Shown here: piece after piece, positions 1-7,342 of the stretch
Position numbering within the stretch: the stretch's first letter is position 1
How the letters are laid out: every line of letters starts with the position of its first letter
Source: Prevotella sp.
GTDB lineage: Bacteria; Bacteroidota; Bacteroidia; Bacteroidales; Bacteroidaceae
Length of the DNA stretch: 40,264 bases
Direction: 5' to 3'
NCBI GenBank assembly: GCA_017474515.1
Contig: JAFVHN010000055.1
Location: 1-40,264 of the forward strand
Position numbers and translations under genes: made by a program
Notes under the pieces: model-generated
The model's database searches: none
Told to the model about the DNA's origin: nothing
What the model saw: the letters and a program-made list of their open reading frames with translations, nothing else

Positions 1-1
1 A

Positions 2-154
2 GGTTATGCCATATATGCTGCATTCAACAGATGCCTATGGGATGAGTTATGGGAGAGACTGTGGTTTCCATTATTAGTGTTTTTGTTCTTTGTTTGTTCA
101 ATAGGCTTAATGGTCTGGCTCAATCTCAGAGAATATAGAATACCCAAATATTAA
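2..154 (+). CDS. C-terminal end of a membrane protein (partial)
   Basis: This is an open frame running in from the left edge, with 50 residues visible before TAA. It holds one strongly hydrophobic helix (PLLVFLFFVCSIGLMVWL) followed by a short basic tail ending in PKY. The end resembles the last membrane segment of polytopic enzymes such as acyltransferase-3 proteins, but 50 residues are too few to assign a family. Base composition is much more AT-rich than the genes to the right of the tRNA, so it may belong to a transferred segment. Confidence 0.5.
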   Translation, partial: GYAIYAAFNRCLWDELWERLWFPLLVFLFFVCSIGLMVWLNLREYRIPKY

Positions 155-208
155 AGCCCCCTATCTGCAAACTCCAAGATTACAAACTGCAAAATCAGGA
201 GTCAAGGA

Positions 209-246
209 ACGCCAAAACAATAACTAGCACGCCAAAAACACGCCAA
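209..246. repeat. Three short direct repeats beside tRNA-Pro
   Basis: ACGCCAAAA occurs at 209-217 and 229-237, and a shortened ACGCCAA at 240-246. The copies are in the same orientation just beyond the 3' side of the tRNA gene. Small direct repeats like these next to a tRNA 3' end recall arm-type integrase binding sites, but nothing else in the window confirms that role. Confidence 0.4.
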
Positions 247-261
247 TTTAGAGCATAAAAG

Positions 262-296
262 AAATCCAAACTACTGATAATCAGCGGTTTGGATTT
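262..296 (-). terminator. Terminator hairpin after tRNA-Pro
   Basis: The inverted repeat AAATCCAAAC (262-271) / GTTTGGATTT (287-296) encloses a second stem CTGAT/ATCAG with a one-base loop. A 2-nt internal mismatch separates the two stems. On the minus strand it follows the tRNA and runs into a T-rich tract. It could also serve the partial gene on the plus strand. Confidence 0.75.
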
Positions 297-304
297 TCTT
301 TCAG

Positions 305-377
305 TCGGGATTACTGGACTCGAACCAGCGACCTCGCGCCCCCCAGACGTGTGCGCTACCAACTGCGCTAAATCCCG
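305..377 (-). tRNA. tRNA-Pro, anticodon GGG
   Basis: The minus strand folds as a full cloverleaf of 73 nt. It has a 7-bp acceptor stem CGGGATT/AATCCCG, D arm GCGC-AGTTGGTA-GCGC, anticodon loop CTGGGGG and T loop TTCGAGT. U33 followed by GGG gives tRNA-Pro(GGG), and base 37 is G, as expected for proline tRNAs. CCA is not encoded. In the anticodon stem C27-G43, C29-G41, G30-C40 and U31-G39 pair, but A28 faces C42, a mismatch. The gene has its own promoter upstream and a terminator downstream. Confidence 0.95.
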
Positions 378-395
378 ATCGCCTTAAAAGCGTTG

Positions 396-427
396 CAAAG
401 GTAGGCAGAAAGTGTGAAACCGCCAAA
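396..427 (-). promoter_or_regulatory. Promoter of tRNA-Pro
   Basis: On the minus strand TACCTTTG (396-403) matches the Bacteroidetes -7 element TAnnTTTG. TTTG (424-427) lies 20 nt upstream as the -33 element. Transcription would start a few bases before the tRNA 5' end. Confidence 0.8.
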
Positions 428-512
428 TGTTTCGGCTTATTTTTATCTTTTTTAACCCTTGAACGCGGCAATATGTCGGCTGAGGGGCCGGAAACGGGGT
501 GCCCGGGGCGCG

Positions 513-2303
513 TCAGGCCAATGGGCGGGTGGCCTGTTGCAACCATGTGCGCTCGTCGTCGCTGAGCCGTGGCGAGAGCACTTCAAACACGCGGCGGTGG
601 TAGCGGTTGAGCCAATGCACCTCTTCGTCGGTCATCAATGAGCGTACAATAGGTTCCACGGCGATGGGGCAGAGGGTGAGGGGCTCGAATTTGAGGAATC
701 GCCCGAACTCCGTCTGCCGGTCGTCCACGACAATCAGCGTGTTTTCAATCCTCACTCCGAAGCGGTTTTCAAGGTAAATGCCCGGTTCGTTGGTCACCGT
801 CATGCCGGCGTGGAGGGGTGCCGGACGGTATTCCATGCGGATTTGGTGGGGCCCCTCATGGACGTTCAGACAGGCGCCCACGCCGTGGCCGGTGCCGTGC
901 AGGTAGTTCAGCCCGTGTTCCCACAATGGTTGCCGGGCAATGGCGTCGAGTTGTGTGCCGCAGGCCCCGTCGGGGAAATGCAGGTTTTGCAACCTCAGGT
1001 GGCCTTTCAATACGAGCGTATAGATGCGCCTTTGCTCGTCGGTGAGCGGGCCCAGCGGGATGGTGCGCGTAATGTCCGTGGTGCCTTCGTCATATTGTGC
1101 CCCACTGTCCAAAAGGAGCAGTCCCTCGGCCTTCAGGGGAATGTCGCTCTCCTCATCGGGTTCGTAGTGGACGATTGCCCCGTGCTCCTGGTAGGCGGCG
1201 ATGGTGTCGAACGACAATCCCCTGAACCCGCACTGCTCAGCCCGCAGTTGCTCCAGTTTGTGGCTGACAGTCAGTTCGGTAAGCCTTTCACCCTCAGCCA
1301 TGCTTTTCTCCAGCCAGATGAGGAATTTCGTCATGGCCACCCCGTCGCGTGCCATGGCCTCATGGAAAGCGCGAATCTCGCAATCGTTCTTCACGGCCTT
1401 CATCATCGGCACGGGAGAAGCCGTTTCCACGACGTTGACTTTGGCGAAGTCATAGAGTTTCTGGGCTGTCTGGTCGGGATCCATGAGGATGTTCTCGCCC
1501 GAAAAACCGGCTATTCCCGCCGCCACGTTTTCGTAGTCGTCAACGTCAATTCCCTCTTTTCCCAGGTAGTCGCAGATGTCGGCCGAGAGTTTCTCTTTAT
1601 TTATATATAAGGTGGCGCGGTTGTTGTCCACGAGCAGGTAGCTGACGAACACCGGGTTGCAATGAACGTCGCCGCCGCGCAGGTTGAGCGTCCAGGCAAT
1701 GTCGTCGAGCGTTGCCATGAGCATGCCGTCGGCGTTGAGTGCCCGTAGTTCCTTCCTGATGCGCTCCAGCTTCAAGGATGCCGCCTCGCCCGCCAGTTCC
1801 AGCGGTTGCCGTCTTACGGGTTCCTGTGGTATGGGTGGGCGTTGGGGCCAGATGGTGTCGAAGGGGTCGCCGGTGGCCACCAGTTCCATGCCGCCCCGCT
1901 CTTTCAGTTCCTTGGCCAGTTGGTCGGCCATGGCCTTCGAGCACACCATTCCGTCGATGGCCACCCGCCGGTTTTCGTGCCCCTCCAGTTGCTTGTCCAA
2001 CCATTGTGCCGGTGTCGGCGTGCCTTCCATTTTCTCCTTCATAAGCACAAAGTCGGTGCCTTCCAGCTGTTGTGCCGCCGCTATGAAGTATCGCGAGTCG
2101 GTCCATAGCGCCGCCCCGTTCCTGGTGACCACGGCGGTGCCTGCCGAGCCGTTGAAGCCGCTGATATATTCGCGCGCCTTCCAGTGTGCGGCGGTATATT
2201 CGCTCTGGTGCGGGTCGCTGGTGGGCACTATGACGGCGCCCACGCCCTGGCTTTCCATCCATTGGCGCAATAGTGAAAGGCGCCTGCTGATTTCGTTCTT
2301 CAT
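513..2303 (-). CDS. pepP: Xaa-Pro aminopeptidase (M24B)
   Basis: A predicted cytoplasmic metallopeptidase that removes N-terminal residues preceding proline. The 596-residue product has two creatinase-like N-terminal domains (about 1-300) and a C-terminal M24 'pita-bread' domain. All five dinuclear metal ligands are visible: D399 and D410 (LLDSGAQYDEGTTDIT), H473 (GTGHGVG), E506 (TNEPGIYLE) and E520 (IENTLIV). The length fits the long, three-domain aminopeptidase P type. An upstream in-frame ATG at 2369 would place the promoter element at 2327-2334 inside the gene, so the ATG at 2303 (MKNEISRR), preceded by AGAGG, is chosen. Signal peptide absent. It is divergent from the secreted-protein gene at 2444. 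Confidence 0.95.
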   Translation of the reverse strand: MKNEISRRLSLLRQWMESQGVGAVIVPTSDPHQSEYTAAHWKAREYISGFNGSAGTAVVTRNGAALWTDSRYFIAAAQQLEGTDFVLMKEKMEGTPTPAQWLDKQLEGHENRRVAIDGMVCSKAMADQLAKELKERGGMELVATGDPFDTIWPQRPPIPQEPVRRQPLELAGEAASLKLERIRKELRALNADGMLMATLDDIAWTLNLRGGDVHCNPVFVSYLLVDNNRATLYINKEKLSADICDYLGKEGIDVDDYENVAAGIAGFSGENILMDPDQTAQKLYDFAKVNVVETASPVPMMKAVKNDCEIRAFHEAMARDGVAMTKFLIWLEKSMAEGERLTELTVSHKLEQLRAEQCGFRGLSFDTIAAYQEHGAIVHYEPDEESDIPLKAEGLLLLDSGAQYDEGTTDITRTIPLGPLTDEQRRIYTLVLKGHLRLQNLHFPDGACGTQLDAIARQPLWEHGLNYLHGTGHGVGACLNVHEGPHQIRMEYRPAPLHAGMTVTNEPGIYLENRFGVRIENTLIVVDDRQTEFGRFLKFEPLTLCPIAVEPIVRSLMTDEEVHWLNRYHRRVFEVLSPRLSDDERTWLQQATRPLA

Positions 2304-2326
2304 ATTTGGTTTCCTCTTTTTTGCCA

Positions 2327-2334
2327 CAAAGTTA
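2327..2334 (-). promoter_or_regulatory. -7 element of pepP
   Basis: TAACTTTG on the minus strand, 24 nt before the chosen pepP start. A clear TTTG -33 box is lacking at the expected distance. Confidence 0.6.
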
Positions 2335-2374
2335 CGGATTTTTGCCGGCATTCGGTAAAAAAACACCATAACAT

Positions 2375-2405
2375 TTTGCCATCCCGCCGTTTTTTACTAT
2401 TTTTG
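2375..2405 (+). promoter_or_regulatory. Promoter of the DUF2059-like gene
   Basis: TTTG at 2375-2378 and TATTTTTG at 2398-2405, spaced 19 nt. This is a good match to the Bacteroidetes -33/-7 consensus, 38 nt before the ATG. Confidence 0.75.
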
Positions 2406-2443
2406 CGGTTGATAAACGATTATCAATTAAATTTCTATTCATT

Positions 2444-3271
2444 ATGAAGCTATTCAGAACCCTGCTTCTCGTTTTTTGTATTCTCTCCTCCGCCATTGCT
2501 TTTGGTCAGGACAGTTACCGTCAGTCCTACAAGAAATTTATTGAGGCATGCCCTTCGAAATCGCAGGTGAGCGCCTCCACCATGCGTGTCAGCCTGTCCA
2601 CCCTCAACCAAGCCTTGATGAAGCAATACGACAAGTCGCTCTCCGACGACCTCATAGAGACGTACCTCAATGAGCAGTTTTTCGACGATGTTGCCGATGC
2701 CATCATCCCTTTTTACCAGAAAGGCGTCAGCGAGAATGACCTTCAGGAAGTCACCCGCCTCATGCTTCAGCCCGCCGGAAAGCAGTTTCAGGAGCACCTG
2801 ATGGCCATGTACGACATCTACCATGAACAGATGTTGGAAATGGGCCAGCAGCTGGCTTTCAAATTGATAGATGGAGGAACCCCCGACCCCGTCAGTCTCC
2901 GTCCCGACATCAGCCAGGACTACATCCTTCTTTTCAACAAATACTACGACGCGCAGAACATGGCCGAATCGACCGAGAGCATGGTTCGGGGCCTTCAGCA
3001 GTCGGCCAGCGGCGAGCAGATGAGCATCGTGGCCGATGGCCTGGCGAGCTTCCTTCGCGAGAACTTGAAAAACATTATGCTCAACTCCTGTTCGGGCCTG
3101 CTCACCGAGAGCGACCTACAGTTCGGCATCGCTCTTTCTGAGCTTCCAGCATGGAAACACATTCAGCAAGTGTCGAATGAGATATCCCAGAACCCCCTGG
3201 CCATGGGCATGCCCGTCGTGGTGGCCTATCAGGGCTGGCTGGCCAAGCAAGGCGTGGAACTGAACATGTAA
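2444..3271 (+). CDS. Secreted DUF2059-like protein, two repeats
   Basis: A 275-residue protein with a signal peptide (MKLFRTLLLVFCILSSAIAFG). The mature part is alpha-helical. A segment near residues 78-120 (FFDDVADAIIPFYQKGVSENDL...PAGKQF) has the pattern of DUF2059: a helix ending in FY, an acidic turn, then a helix with a G-K motif. A second, weaker version lies in the C-terminal half (LKNIMLNSCSGLLTESDLQFGIAL..PAWKHIQQVS), suggesting an internal duplication. No catalytic motif is seen and no function is known for such proteins. Probably periplasmic. It is a single gene with its own promoter. Confidence 0.75.
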   Translation: MKLFRTLLLVFCILSSAIAFGQDSYRQSYKKFIEACPSKSQVSASTMRVSLSTLNQALMKQYDKSLSDDLIETYLNEQFFDDVADAIIPFYQKGVSENDLQEVTRLMLQPAGKQFQEHLMAMYDIYHEQMLEMGQQLAFKLIDGGTPDPVSLRPDISQDYILLFNKYYDAQNMAESTESMVRGLQQSASGEQMSIVADGLASFLRENLKNIMLNSCSGLLTESDLQFGIALSELPAWKHIQQVSNEISQNPLAMGMPVVVAYQGWLAKQGVELNM

Positions 3272-3360
3272 TTGCTAAACACAGTTGGCAAACAGCCGCC
3301 TTTTCATATTTAATAACAGTTTAAATATGCGTAAAATATTTTTCTTTCAATAATTTTCAT

Positions 3361-3368
3361 TACCTTTG
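3361..3368 (+). promoter_or_regulatory. -7 element of mdh
   Basis: TACCTTTG, 39 nt upstream of the mdh ATG. The -33 region (TTTC near 3340) is weak. Confidence 0.65.
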
Positions 3369-3407
3369 CAAGCAAAGTTTCAAACAAACAGATAAAAACA
3401 AAAAATT

Positions 3408-4400
3408 ATGGCAACCTTAACTAACGAAAAACTGACCATCGTCGGCGCCGCCGGCATGATTGGTTCCAACATGGCACAAACCGCCCTTATGATGGGCCTC
3501 ACCACCGACATTTGTCTCTATGACGTGTTCTCGCCCGAGGGCGTGGCCGAAGAGATGCGCCAGAGCGGCTTCGACGACGTGAAAATCACCGCCACCACCG
3601 ATGCCGAAGAGGCTTTCCGCGGTGCCAAGTACATCATTTCCTCGGGCGGTGCTCCCCGCAAGGCAGGCATGACGCGCGAAGACCTGCTGGCCGGCAATTG
3701 CAAGATTGCCGAGGAACTGGGACAGAACATCCAGAAATACTGCCCCGACGTGAAGCACGTGGTCATTATTTTCAACCCCGCCGACCTCACGGGCCTGGTA
3801 ACATTGCTCTATTCGGGCCTGAAACCTGGACAGGTGACCACCCTGGCCGGCCTTGACACCACGCGCCTGCAGAGCGCCCTGGCCAAGAAGTTCAACGTCA
3901 TGCAGAACGAAATCAGCGGCTGCGCCACCTATGGCGGACACGGCGAGCAGATGGCAGTGTTCGGTTCACACGTCGTGGTGGCCGGGCGCAAGCTCACCGA
4001 CATCATCGGCACCGACGAATTCCCTGAGGCCGAATGGGAAGAGATGAAGACTGCCGTCACCAAGGGCGGTGCAAAGATTATTGAGCTGCGCGGACGCTCC
4101 AGCTTCCAGAGCCCGGCCTATCTTTCGGTAGAGATGATTCGTGCGGCCATGGGCGGTGAACCTTTCCGCTTCCCCGTGGGCACATACGTGAAGACCGAGA
4201 AGTACGACCACATCATGATGGCCATGAAGACCACCCTCGACAAGGACGGTGCACACTTCGAGGTTCCGCAGGGCACACCCGAGGAGAACGCCAAGCTCGA
4301 CGCCTCCTACGAGCACCTTTGCAAGATGCGCGACGAGCTGGTGACGCTCAACATCGTGCCGCCCGTGAGCGAATGGAGCAAAATCAACCCCAACCTCTAA
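3408..4400 (+). CDS. mdh: Malate dehydrogenase
   Basis: NAD-dependent interconversion of malate and oxaloacetate in the cytoplasm, part of the reductive branch to succinate used by fermenting Bacteroidales. The 330-residue product begins with the Rossmann motif GAAGMIG (13-19) and has an acidic residue at the end of strand beta-2 (LYDV, D39), which points to NAD. The substrate loop is GGAPRKAGMTREDLL with arginines 84 and 90, which favours malate over lactate dehydrogenase. Catalytic D150 (GLDTTR) and H178 (YGGHGEQM) are present, with R153. It is monocistronic, with its own promoter and a strong terminator. Confidence 0.95.
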   Translation: MATLTNEKLTIVGAAGMIGSNMAQTALMMGLTTDICLYDVFSPEGVAEEMRQSGFDDVKITATTDAEEAFRGAKYIISSGGAPRKAGMTREDLLAGNCKIAEELGQNIQKYCPDVKHVVIIFNPADLTGLVTLLYSGLKPGQVTTLAGLDTTRLQSALAKKFNVMQNEISGCATYGGHGEQMAVFGSHVVVAGRKLTDIIGTDEFPEAEWEEMKTAVTKGGAKIIELRGRSSFQSPAYLSVEMIRAAMGGEPFRFPVGTYVKTEKYDHIMMAMKTTLDKDGAHFEVPQGTPEENAKLDASYEHLCKMRDELVTLNIVPPVSEWSKINPNL

Positions 4401-4426
4401 GGCAAAGTTTTTCCGACAACAATGTG

Positions 4427-4455
4427 AAAGGGATGCCCCACCGGCATCCCTTTTT
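4427..4455 (+). terminator. Terminator of mdh
   Basis: An 11-bp perfect stem AAAGGGATGCC / GGCATCCCTTT with loop CCACC, followed by a T tract. Confidence 0.9.
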
Positions 4456-4566
4456 CTGAAACTTCAGGATAATGATTTGAAAAACGGCTTCCACGGGATG
4501 CCCTCCTCCTACACTTCCCAAGCCCTCAAAACACCCCGAAAAAGTCCTTGAAAAGCAGTAAAAATT

Positions 4567-4741
4567 CTTTACATTTTAACACTTTTCTAAAGTGTTGATT
4601 GTCAGCGGTTTAAAATATCGCTCTAAAAAACGCCATTTTTAGGGGAGAAAGATGCAAAATCTCTCCTCGAAAACTGCCATTTCTCCCCCCGAGATTTGCA
4701 ATCACGCCTCTGCTACATTGAAAAAACTTTACATTTTAACA
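4567..4741. repeat. Intergenic repeat (copy A) between 15-bp direct repeats
   Basis: The gene-free stretch 4456-4772 contains an exact 15-bp direct repeat CTTTACATTTTAACA at 4567-4581 and 4727-4741. Between them lie a hairpin AACACTTT-TCT-AAAGTGTT (4578-4596), the core TCAGCGGTTT (4602-4611) and a run of GGGGAGA/TTTGCA modules to about 4712. The interior aligns with the repeat at 19978-20095. The second direct repeat lies 31 nt before the TonB receptor ATG, so these sites could also bind a regulator. I see no clear -7 element here. Confidence 0.7.
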
Positions 4742-4772
4742 TTTTGGTGAACCAATCATTAAGTGTAATAAA

Positions 4773-7184
4773 ATGGAAAAAACTCGACAGAAGATTGTTT
4801 TCGCATTGCTTTTCCTGCTCCTTTTTTCCCTTCCACAGATGTGGGCGGCCCATCCCATAGGCACGGCCTCGCTCCACGGCACCGTCACCGACCAGGCCGA
4901 CGGCCAGCCGCTCCCCGGCGTCAGCATCTACCTGCCGGAGCTCAAGGAGGGCACCGTGACCGACCTCAACGGCCGCTATTCCCTGACCGGCCTGCCCGCC
5001 GTGCAGACCACGGTGCAGGTGAGCTATGTGGGCCACCAGACCATTGTCAGGACGGTGAACCTGCGCAACACCGTGCTCCTTGACTTTCAGCTTGAAGAGG
5101 CCAATGCCATGCTCAGCGAAGTGGTGGTGACGGGGCTCACCGGCACCGAGCTCATCAGCCGTTCGCCCTCGCCGGTAAGCATCATTTCGCCCCACGAGCT
5201 CCATTCCACGCCCTCCACCAACATCATCGACGCCCTGAGCCGGCAGCCCGGCGTGGCACAGGTGACCACGGGGAGCGGCATCTCGAAACCCGTCATACGC
5301 GGACTGGGCTACAACCGCATCCTGGTGGTCAACGACGGCATTCGCCAGGAAGGACAACAATGGGGCGACGAGCACGGCGTGGAAATAGACCCGCAACGCG
5401 TGCACTCCGTGGAAATATTGAAAGGGCCGGCCAGCCTCGTCTATGGCTCCGACGCCATGGCCGGCGTCATTATTTTCCACGACGACCCCGTCATGCCCCG
5501 TGGAACCATGTCGGCCAATGCCAGCGGCGAATACCAGTCGAACAACGGCCTGTGGGCATATTCCGCAGACTTTGCCGGAAACCGGGGCGGCGTGGTGTGG
5601 AACTGGCGGTGGAGCCAGAAGGCCGCCCACGACTACGAGAACAAATACGACGGCCGCGTGGTGAACAGCCGCTTCGCCGAGAAAGCGCTTTCGGGATTGC
5701 TCGGCATCAACCGCCGATGGGGATATTCCCACCTGAAGTTGTCGCTCTACCAGCTAAAGCCCGGCATGACCGAAGGCGAGCGCGACCCCGAAACGGGAAA
5801 CCTTCTGGGCGGCGATGAGGAAGACGGCGGCGGACCGAAATCTTACAAGAGCATGGAGCCCTATCAGGAGGTGAAACACTATAAGGCCGTGCTCGACAAC
5901 ACGTTCCTCATAGGCGACGGCTCGCTGAAGGTCATTGCAGGCTATCAGAACAACGGCCGGCAGGAGTTCCACCACCATGAGCACCACCACGAAGAGGGCC
6001 TCCACCACGATGAAGACGAGCATCACCACGACGAGGAGGAGTGCGGGCTGCACTTTGTGCTCCACACCCTCAACTACGACGTGCATTTCCAGCCATCGGA
6101 ATACCGCGGATGGAAAAGCGCGGTGGGCGTGCAGGGCATGTATCAGAAGTCGGAAAACCACGGCGACGAATTCCTCATTCCGGCCTACAACCTCTTTGAT
6201 GCCGGCGCCTTTGCCACGACGTGCCGGTCGTGGGGCGTTTTCCACGTGAGCGGCGGATTGCGCTACGACACACGCCACCTGCACAGCCACCACCTCATGA
6301 CCGAAGACGAGGGTTTGCGATTTGCCGCCTTCACGCGAACCTTCAACGGCCTGACGGGCAGCTTAGGAGCCATTTGCAACCTCTCGGACCAGGCCAACCT
6401 GCGGCTGAACATCAGCCGGGGCTTCCGCGCGCCCAACCTCAGCGAGCTGGGCAGCAACGGCTCACATGAGGGCACATTGCGCTATGAGGTGGGCAACAGC
6501 AACCTGAAGGCCGAGTATAGCTGGCAGGCCGACCTGGGCTTCGACTATTCCTCGCCCGTCGTGTCGGCACAGGCCGCCCTGTTTGCCAACCACATCGACA
6601 ACTACATTTTCGCACAAAGAGGCACCGAAACGGCCGTCGGGCCAGAGCACGACGGCCTGCCCGTGTTCCACTATGCCCAGGGCACGGCACGCATTGCCGG
6701 AGGCGAGGCCACGATAGACATCCATCCCGTGGAGGCCCTGCATTTTGAGAATGCCTTTTCCTACGTCAGCAGCGTGCAACTCCACCAGCCGCGCGACCGC
6801 CGATACCTGCCCTTCACGCCGCCGGCACGGTGGCTCTCCACCCTGCGCTACGATATTGTGCGCGACGGCAAGTGGCTCAACAACACCTTCGTGGCACTGG
6901 AAATGGACCATAACTTCAGGCAGAGCCGTTGTTTCACGGCCTACGACACCGAGACGCCGACACCGGCCTACACCCTTTGGAACCTCTCCGCCGGCACCGA
7001 TTTCCGCCATAACGGCCGCCGTGTGGCCACGGTTTTCGTCTTTGCGCACAACATCTTCGACTGTGCCTATCAGAACCATCTGAGCCGGTTGAAATATGCC
7101 GACGTGAACCCCGTGACGGGGCGAAGGGGCATCTTCAACATGGGCCGCAACATCGGCGTGAAGGTGTCGGTGCCTCTGTTCTGA
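4773..7184 (+). CDS. TonB-dependent receptor, probably for zinc (ZnuD-like)
   Basis: An outer-membrane receptor of 803 residues. It has a signal peptide (about 1-26), then a carboxypeptidase-regulatory-like beta domain (GTASLHGTVTD...GYSLTG-type pattern, about 30-110). Next come a plug domain (VVVTGLTGTELISRSPSPVSII...SVEILKGPASLVYGSDAMAGVI, about 115-230) and a 22-strand-type barrel. The loop at about 396-424 is extremely rich in His, Asp and Glu (EFHHHEHHHEEG, HHDEDEHHHDEEEC). In characterised ZnuD receptors such loops bind zinc, so zinc uptake is the best inference; copper or nickel remain possible. It has no neighbouring SusD, so it is not a glycan receptor pair. Monocistronic and followed by a terminator. 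Confidence 0.88.
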   Translation: MEKTRQKIVFALLFLLLFSLPQMWAAHPIGTASLHGTVTDQADGQPLPGVSIYLPELKEGTVTDLNGRYSLTGLPAVQTTVQVSYVGHQTIVRTVNLRNTVLLDFQLEEANAMLSEVVVTGLTGTELISRSPSPVSIISPHELHSTPSTNIIDALSRQPGVAQVTTGSGISKPVIRGLGYNRILVVNDGIRQEGQQWGDEHGVEIDPQRVHSVEILKGPASLVYGSDAMAGVIIFHDDPVMPRGTMSANASGEYQSNNGLWAYSADFAGNRGGVVWNWRWSQKAAHDYENKYDGRVVNSRFAEKALSGLLGINRRWGYSHLKLSLYQLKPGMTEGERDPETGNLLGGDEEDGGGPKSYKSMEPYQEVKHYKAVLDNTFLIGDGSLKVIAGYQNNGRQEFHHHEHHHEEGLHHDEDEHHHDEEECGLHFVLHTLNYDVHFQPSEYRGWKSAVGVQGMYQKSENHGDEFLIPAYNLFDAGAFATTCRSWGVFHVSGGLRYDTRHLHSHHLMTEDEGLRFAAFTRTFNGLTGSLGAICNLSDQANLRLNISRGFRAPNLSELGSNGSHEGTLRYEVGNSNLKAEYSWQADLGFDYSSPVVSAQAALFANHIDNYIFAQRGTETAVGPEHDGLPVFHYAQGTARIAGGEATIDIHPVEALHFENAFSYVSSVQLHQPRDRRYLPFTPPARWLSTLRYDIVRDGKWLNNTFVALEMDHNFRQSRCFTAYDTETPTPAYTLWNLSAGTDFRHNGRRVATVFVFAHNIFDCAYQNHLSRLKYADVNPVTGRRGIFNMGRNIGVKVSVPLF

Positions 7185-7262
7185 TAACGGAAACGGAAGT
7201 GGAAAGGGAAAGGCATGGCCGGCTTTGAGCCGAACTTTTGATTTTTTGTTGAAAAAAATGAG

Positions 7263-7290
7263 AAAATCCGATACAACGTGTCGGATTTTT
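7263..7290 (+). terminator. Terminator of the TonB receptor gene
   Basis: AAAATCCGA (7263-7271) pairs with TCGGATTTT (7281-7289), extended inward by a T-G, an A-T and a C-G pair around a 3-nt loop. Both flanks are A/T runs, so it could act in either direction. Confidence 0.75.
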
Positions 7291-7293
7291 TCA

Positions 7294-7301
7294 TAAATTT
7301 G
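7294..7301 (+). promoter_or_regulatory. -7 element of ald
   Basis: TAAATTTG, 41 nt before the ald ATG, directly after the preceding terminator. No clean TTTG is present at -33. Confidence 0.6.
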
Positions 7302-7342
7302 TAGCCTGAAAACCTTTATTTAACTATTAACCAGACAACATT

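Noticed and set aside
301-546. 81-residue frame on the minus strand
   Set aside because: It covers the whole tRNA-Pro gene and the end of pepP, with no protein-like features.
810-1610. 266-residue frame opposite pepP
   Set aside because: Antisense shadow of a well-supported gene. Its His/Val/Gly-rich composition is typical of mirrored GC-rich codons.
4713-5732. 339-residue minus-strand frame over the TonB receptor start
   Set aside because: Antisense to a clear signal peptide and plug domain; it is a shadow.
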